A stretch of DNA of 64,000 nt from Helianthus annuus (lineage: Eukaryota > Streptophyta > Magnoliopsida > Asterales > Asteraceae), in assembly GCF_002127325.2 (NCBI RefSeq), contig NC_035449.2:143646414-143710413 (forward strand), written 5' to 3'. Below, piece after piece: positions 61,385 to 64,000 of this stretch (position 1 is its first letter; every line of letters starts with the position of its first letter). The position numbers and the translations under genes are program-made. The notes beneath the pieces were generated by a model. It was not told the DNA's origin. It searched no databases and saw nothing but the letters and a program-made list of their open reading frames with translations.

Positions 61385-62982
61385 TGTGATGCTGAGATAC
61401 CCAAGAGGTTCCAGATACCAACCATGAAGTTATACGATGGCTCCACATATCCTGAAGAACACATAGCTCAATACAGAGAAAGGATGGAGATTAACCCCAT
61501 CCTAGAGAGGTTGAAAGAAGCATGTCTATGCAAGGGTTTTGGATCCACACTCACAGGATCAACTCTTAAATGGCTGCTAAGTCTTCCTCCCTACTCTATT
61601 ACTTCATTTGCTAATCTAGTTAACTTGTTTAATAACCAATTTTCTTGTAGTAGAAAGTTTGAACAATTAACTAGTGATTTGTATAGGATAACACAAGGTC
61701 AAAATGAATCACTTAGAGATTATATTACTAAGTTTAGTAAAGAATCCTTAGATATTCCTAATTTGGACATTTCTACAGCTGTAGAAGCCTTTAAAATAGG
61801 ATTGCTTAGGGATTCATTGTTCTATGATGATCTTGTTATGACACCTTGCAGGAATCTTGATGAAGTAAGAACCAGGACCCTTAGGTTCATCCGGTTAGAG
61901 GATGACAAAAGGATCCAGGAAAGATTAGCAGGATCCTCAAAACAGGAAAAGCAAGGATCCTCTTTCAAGAACAACAACTTTAAATCCTACAACAAGTCTG
62001 ATAACCAAAATGTGCATGCAATGGAACAGAAGAGGATGATGAGGATTATCCTCCAATCTCTGAATACTGTTTTTCTGTTGATAACAATGAACTGATTCTT
62101 GCAATGCAGAATTTAGGTGAGAAAGCTAGGTGGCCAAGAAAAAGTGATAAACCAGCTGCTACGAAAGACAAATCAAAATGGTGTGCTTATCACGAGGATT
62201 TTGGGCATCTCACTGAAGAGTGTATTGCATTAAGAAAAGAAATTGGTTACTTGTTAAGCAAGGGGCATTTAAAGGAAATTTTGGGACGAAAGATGTCGAG
62301 AACCCAGGATCCTGAAAGGATCCCAGAAAAAGCTCCAGCTCCTCCAGCAGATGCACAAGTTATAAACTTCATATCTGGAGGATCAGACATTTGTGGTACT
62401 TCCTTTTCAGCAGCCAAAAGACATGCCAAAGAAACCAAGATGGATAATGGAGACAGACCCATTCGAACATCCAGTGTTACCGAGGATAAAGTCATAAATT
62501 TTGATGAGGATGATCGTGTTGAAATTCAGGATCCTCATCGTGACGGTCTTGTTATTACTCTTTTTATTTCTAACCATTTTGTTCGCAGGATCCTTGTAGA
62601 TGGAGGAAGCTCTGTGAACATCATCCAGCTTGATGTCCTTAAGAAGATGAATATTCCCGAATCCGATATTATACCAAGAGCCTCAGTGCTTGTGGGGTTC
62701 AGTGGGGAGACCAAGAATACTCTGGGGGACATCAAACTCCCAATCTATATTGAAGGATTACATTCTTATCAAAAAATTTGTGTTATAGATTGCTTATCTT
62801 GTTGTAACGTTATCCTTGGCAGGCCATGGATACATGACATGAAGGCAGTCCCATCTACCTATCATCAGTGTGTAAAGCTTCCAAGTCCATGGGGAGTGGT
62901 GAAAATTGAGAGTGATCAGCAAGAGGCTAAGAATTGTTATACATCATCAATGAAGCCAGCCTCAAGACCAAGGGAGCAATAG
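61385..62982 (+). pseudogene. T6 gag C-terminal piece and protease
   Basis: Gag resumes at CDAEIPKRF and runs through the gag core (LKWLLSLPPYSI) to about 62028, where a base lost from an acidic stretch shifts the frame. The correct frame is then open to 62982, with the Cys/His motif (CAYHEDFGHLTEEC), protease DGGSS and GRPWIHDMK, and the KPASRPREQ end. It stops at the leaky UAG. The ATGs at 61364 and 62104 are not natural starts. Confidence 0.9.
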
Positions 62983-62988
62983 CAATTA
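62977..62988 (+). promoter_or_regulatory. TMV-type leaky stop between gag-pro and pol (T6)
   Basis: CAA-TAG-CAA-TTA; pol is open in the same frame downstream (QLKYPSRDVLEAREQ). Identical to T1 and T3. Confidence 0.75.
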
Positions 62989-64000
62989 AAGTATCCTTCA
63001 AGAGATGTCTTAGAGGCAAGAGAACAGGATTTGAAAGAAATCCTCATGGATCCTGATGATCCTGAATCCAAGATCTTCATAGGATCAGGGATCCTTAGCG
63101 ACATTGAACAGGAGCTAATATCCTTCCTCCAAAGAAGAAAAAGTACCTTTGCCTGGAAACATGAGGATATGACAGGTATATCTAAAGATATAATTACTCA
63201 TAAACTTGGCATTGACAGGTCATTCAAGCCAATTCATCAAAAGAGGAGGAAGTTTGCACCTGAAAGGAATGCTATTATCCAGGAAGAGGTAGATAAACTA
63301 CTTCGGGCAGGTATGATAAGAGAGGTTAAGTATCCAAGATGGTTAGCCAATGTGGTTGTTGTTCAAAAGAAAAATGGAAAGTGGAGGGTATGTGTCGATT
63401 TTACTGATTTAAACAAGGCATGTCCCAAGGATCCTTTCCCATTACCCCACATTGACTCCATGGTGAATGCTACCGCGGGTCATGAGTTGTTGACTTTTAT
63501 GGATGCTTCATCTGGATTTTAACAAATTCAAATTGAACCATCTGATCAAGAGGATACAGCCTTTATGACCCCAACTGGTATATATTGTTATATTGCTATG
63601 CCATTTGGACTAAGAAATGCAGGTGCTACTTATCAAAGGCTGGTCAACATGATGTTCAAGGATCAAATTGGATACACTATGGAAGTCTATATAGATGACA
63701 TGGTGGTTAAGTCTAAAAAAGCCGAGGATCACTTTAAAGACCTGGAGGAAGCATTTAATATCCTTGATAAATTCAATATGAAACTAAATCCTTCCAAGTG
63801 TCATTTTGGTGTTGAAGCAGGTAAATTCCTAGGCTATATGGTGACAAAGAGGGGCATTGAAGCAAGTCCAGAGCAAATCAAGGCTATTGTGAATATCAAA
63901 TCTCCTGCCAATGCTAAGGATGTGCAAAGATTGACAGGCAGGATCGCAGCCTTGAACAGGTTCATATCCAAATCCTCAGAAAAGTGCAAGGAATTCTATG
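62983..64000 (+). pseudogene. T6 reverse transcriptase (partial, one stop)
   Basis: Pol begins in frame after the UAG; the first ATG is at 63031. RT reads to TAA at 63520-63522, where T5 has CAA (Gln) after MDASSGF. It continues in the same frame with MPFGLRNAGATYQ and the YIDDMVVKS box to the window end. RNase H and integrase would lie outside. Confidence 0.9.

Larger units (their letters stand above)
36056..64000 (+). mobile_element. T6: Tat-lineage element, 5' part, split by G7 and G8
   Basis: Plus-strand element inserted in T5 integrase; the left target half is gatac (36051-36055). The order is 5' LTR, PBS, gag (in three pieces), protease, leaky stop and RT, continuing beyond the window. 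G7 splits gag at 37749/51211 and G8 splits it again at 51371/61385; removing both with one TSD copy each restores continuous gag coding. Confidence 0.9.

Overview
The window is plant (angiosperm) repeat DNA, made entirely of LTR retrotransposons nested in one another. I see no host gene, tRNA, rRNA or CRISPR array. The organism cannot be named from sequence alone. Long-LTR chromoviruses, Tat-lineage Ty3/gypsy elements and a Sirevirus-like Ty1/copia element point to a large-genome eudicot; an Asteraceae source is only an impression.

Layout. Five copies of one Tat-type family (LTR about 717 bp, order gag-protease / RT-RNase H-second RNase H-integrase, plus an antisense gene downstream of integrase) are called T1, T2, T3, T5 and T6. 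T1 (1-8578, minus strand) sits in the integrase of T2 (8579-13348, plus). T2 sits in the antisense gene of T3 (13349-33224, minus). T3 sits in the RT of T5 (33225-36055, plus). T3's 5' LTR is split by a complete copia element, C4 (22500-32823, TSD gtatt). T6 (36056-64000, plus) sits in T5's integrase. T6's gag is split twice: by chromovirus G7 (37750-51210, LTRs 3199 bp each, TSD aacca) and by chromovirus G8 (51372-61384, LTRs about 2.29 kb, TSD tgtga). G8's gag is split in turn by a solo copia LTR (54983-55407).

How the parts work. Gag forms the particle, protease matures it, RT and RNase H copy the RNA, and integrase inserts the DNA; chromoviruses add a chromodomain. Every pol reading frame here is broken at least once. 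The damage fits the nesting order: T1, the innermost copy, has one visible frameshift, while T5, the outermost, has at least three frameshifts and two stops in 2.8 kb.

The most interesting signals are: a four-exon antisense gene with splice sites shared by two copies; a TMV-type leaky stop (CAA-UAG-CAA-UUA) between gag-pro and pol in three copies; an array of eight small RNA hairpins with covarying arms in the G7 leader; an extra 5' ORF in G7; hairpin arrays in the G8 LTRs; and a duplicated PPT/LTR junction inside the G8 LTRs. LTR differences and mutation calls were counted by eye and are approximate.
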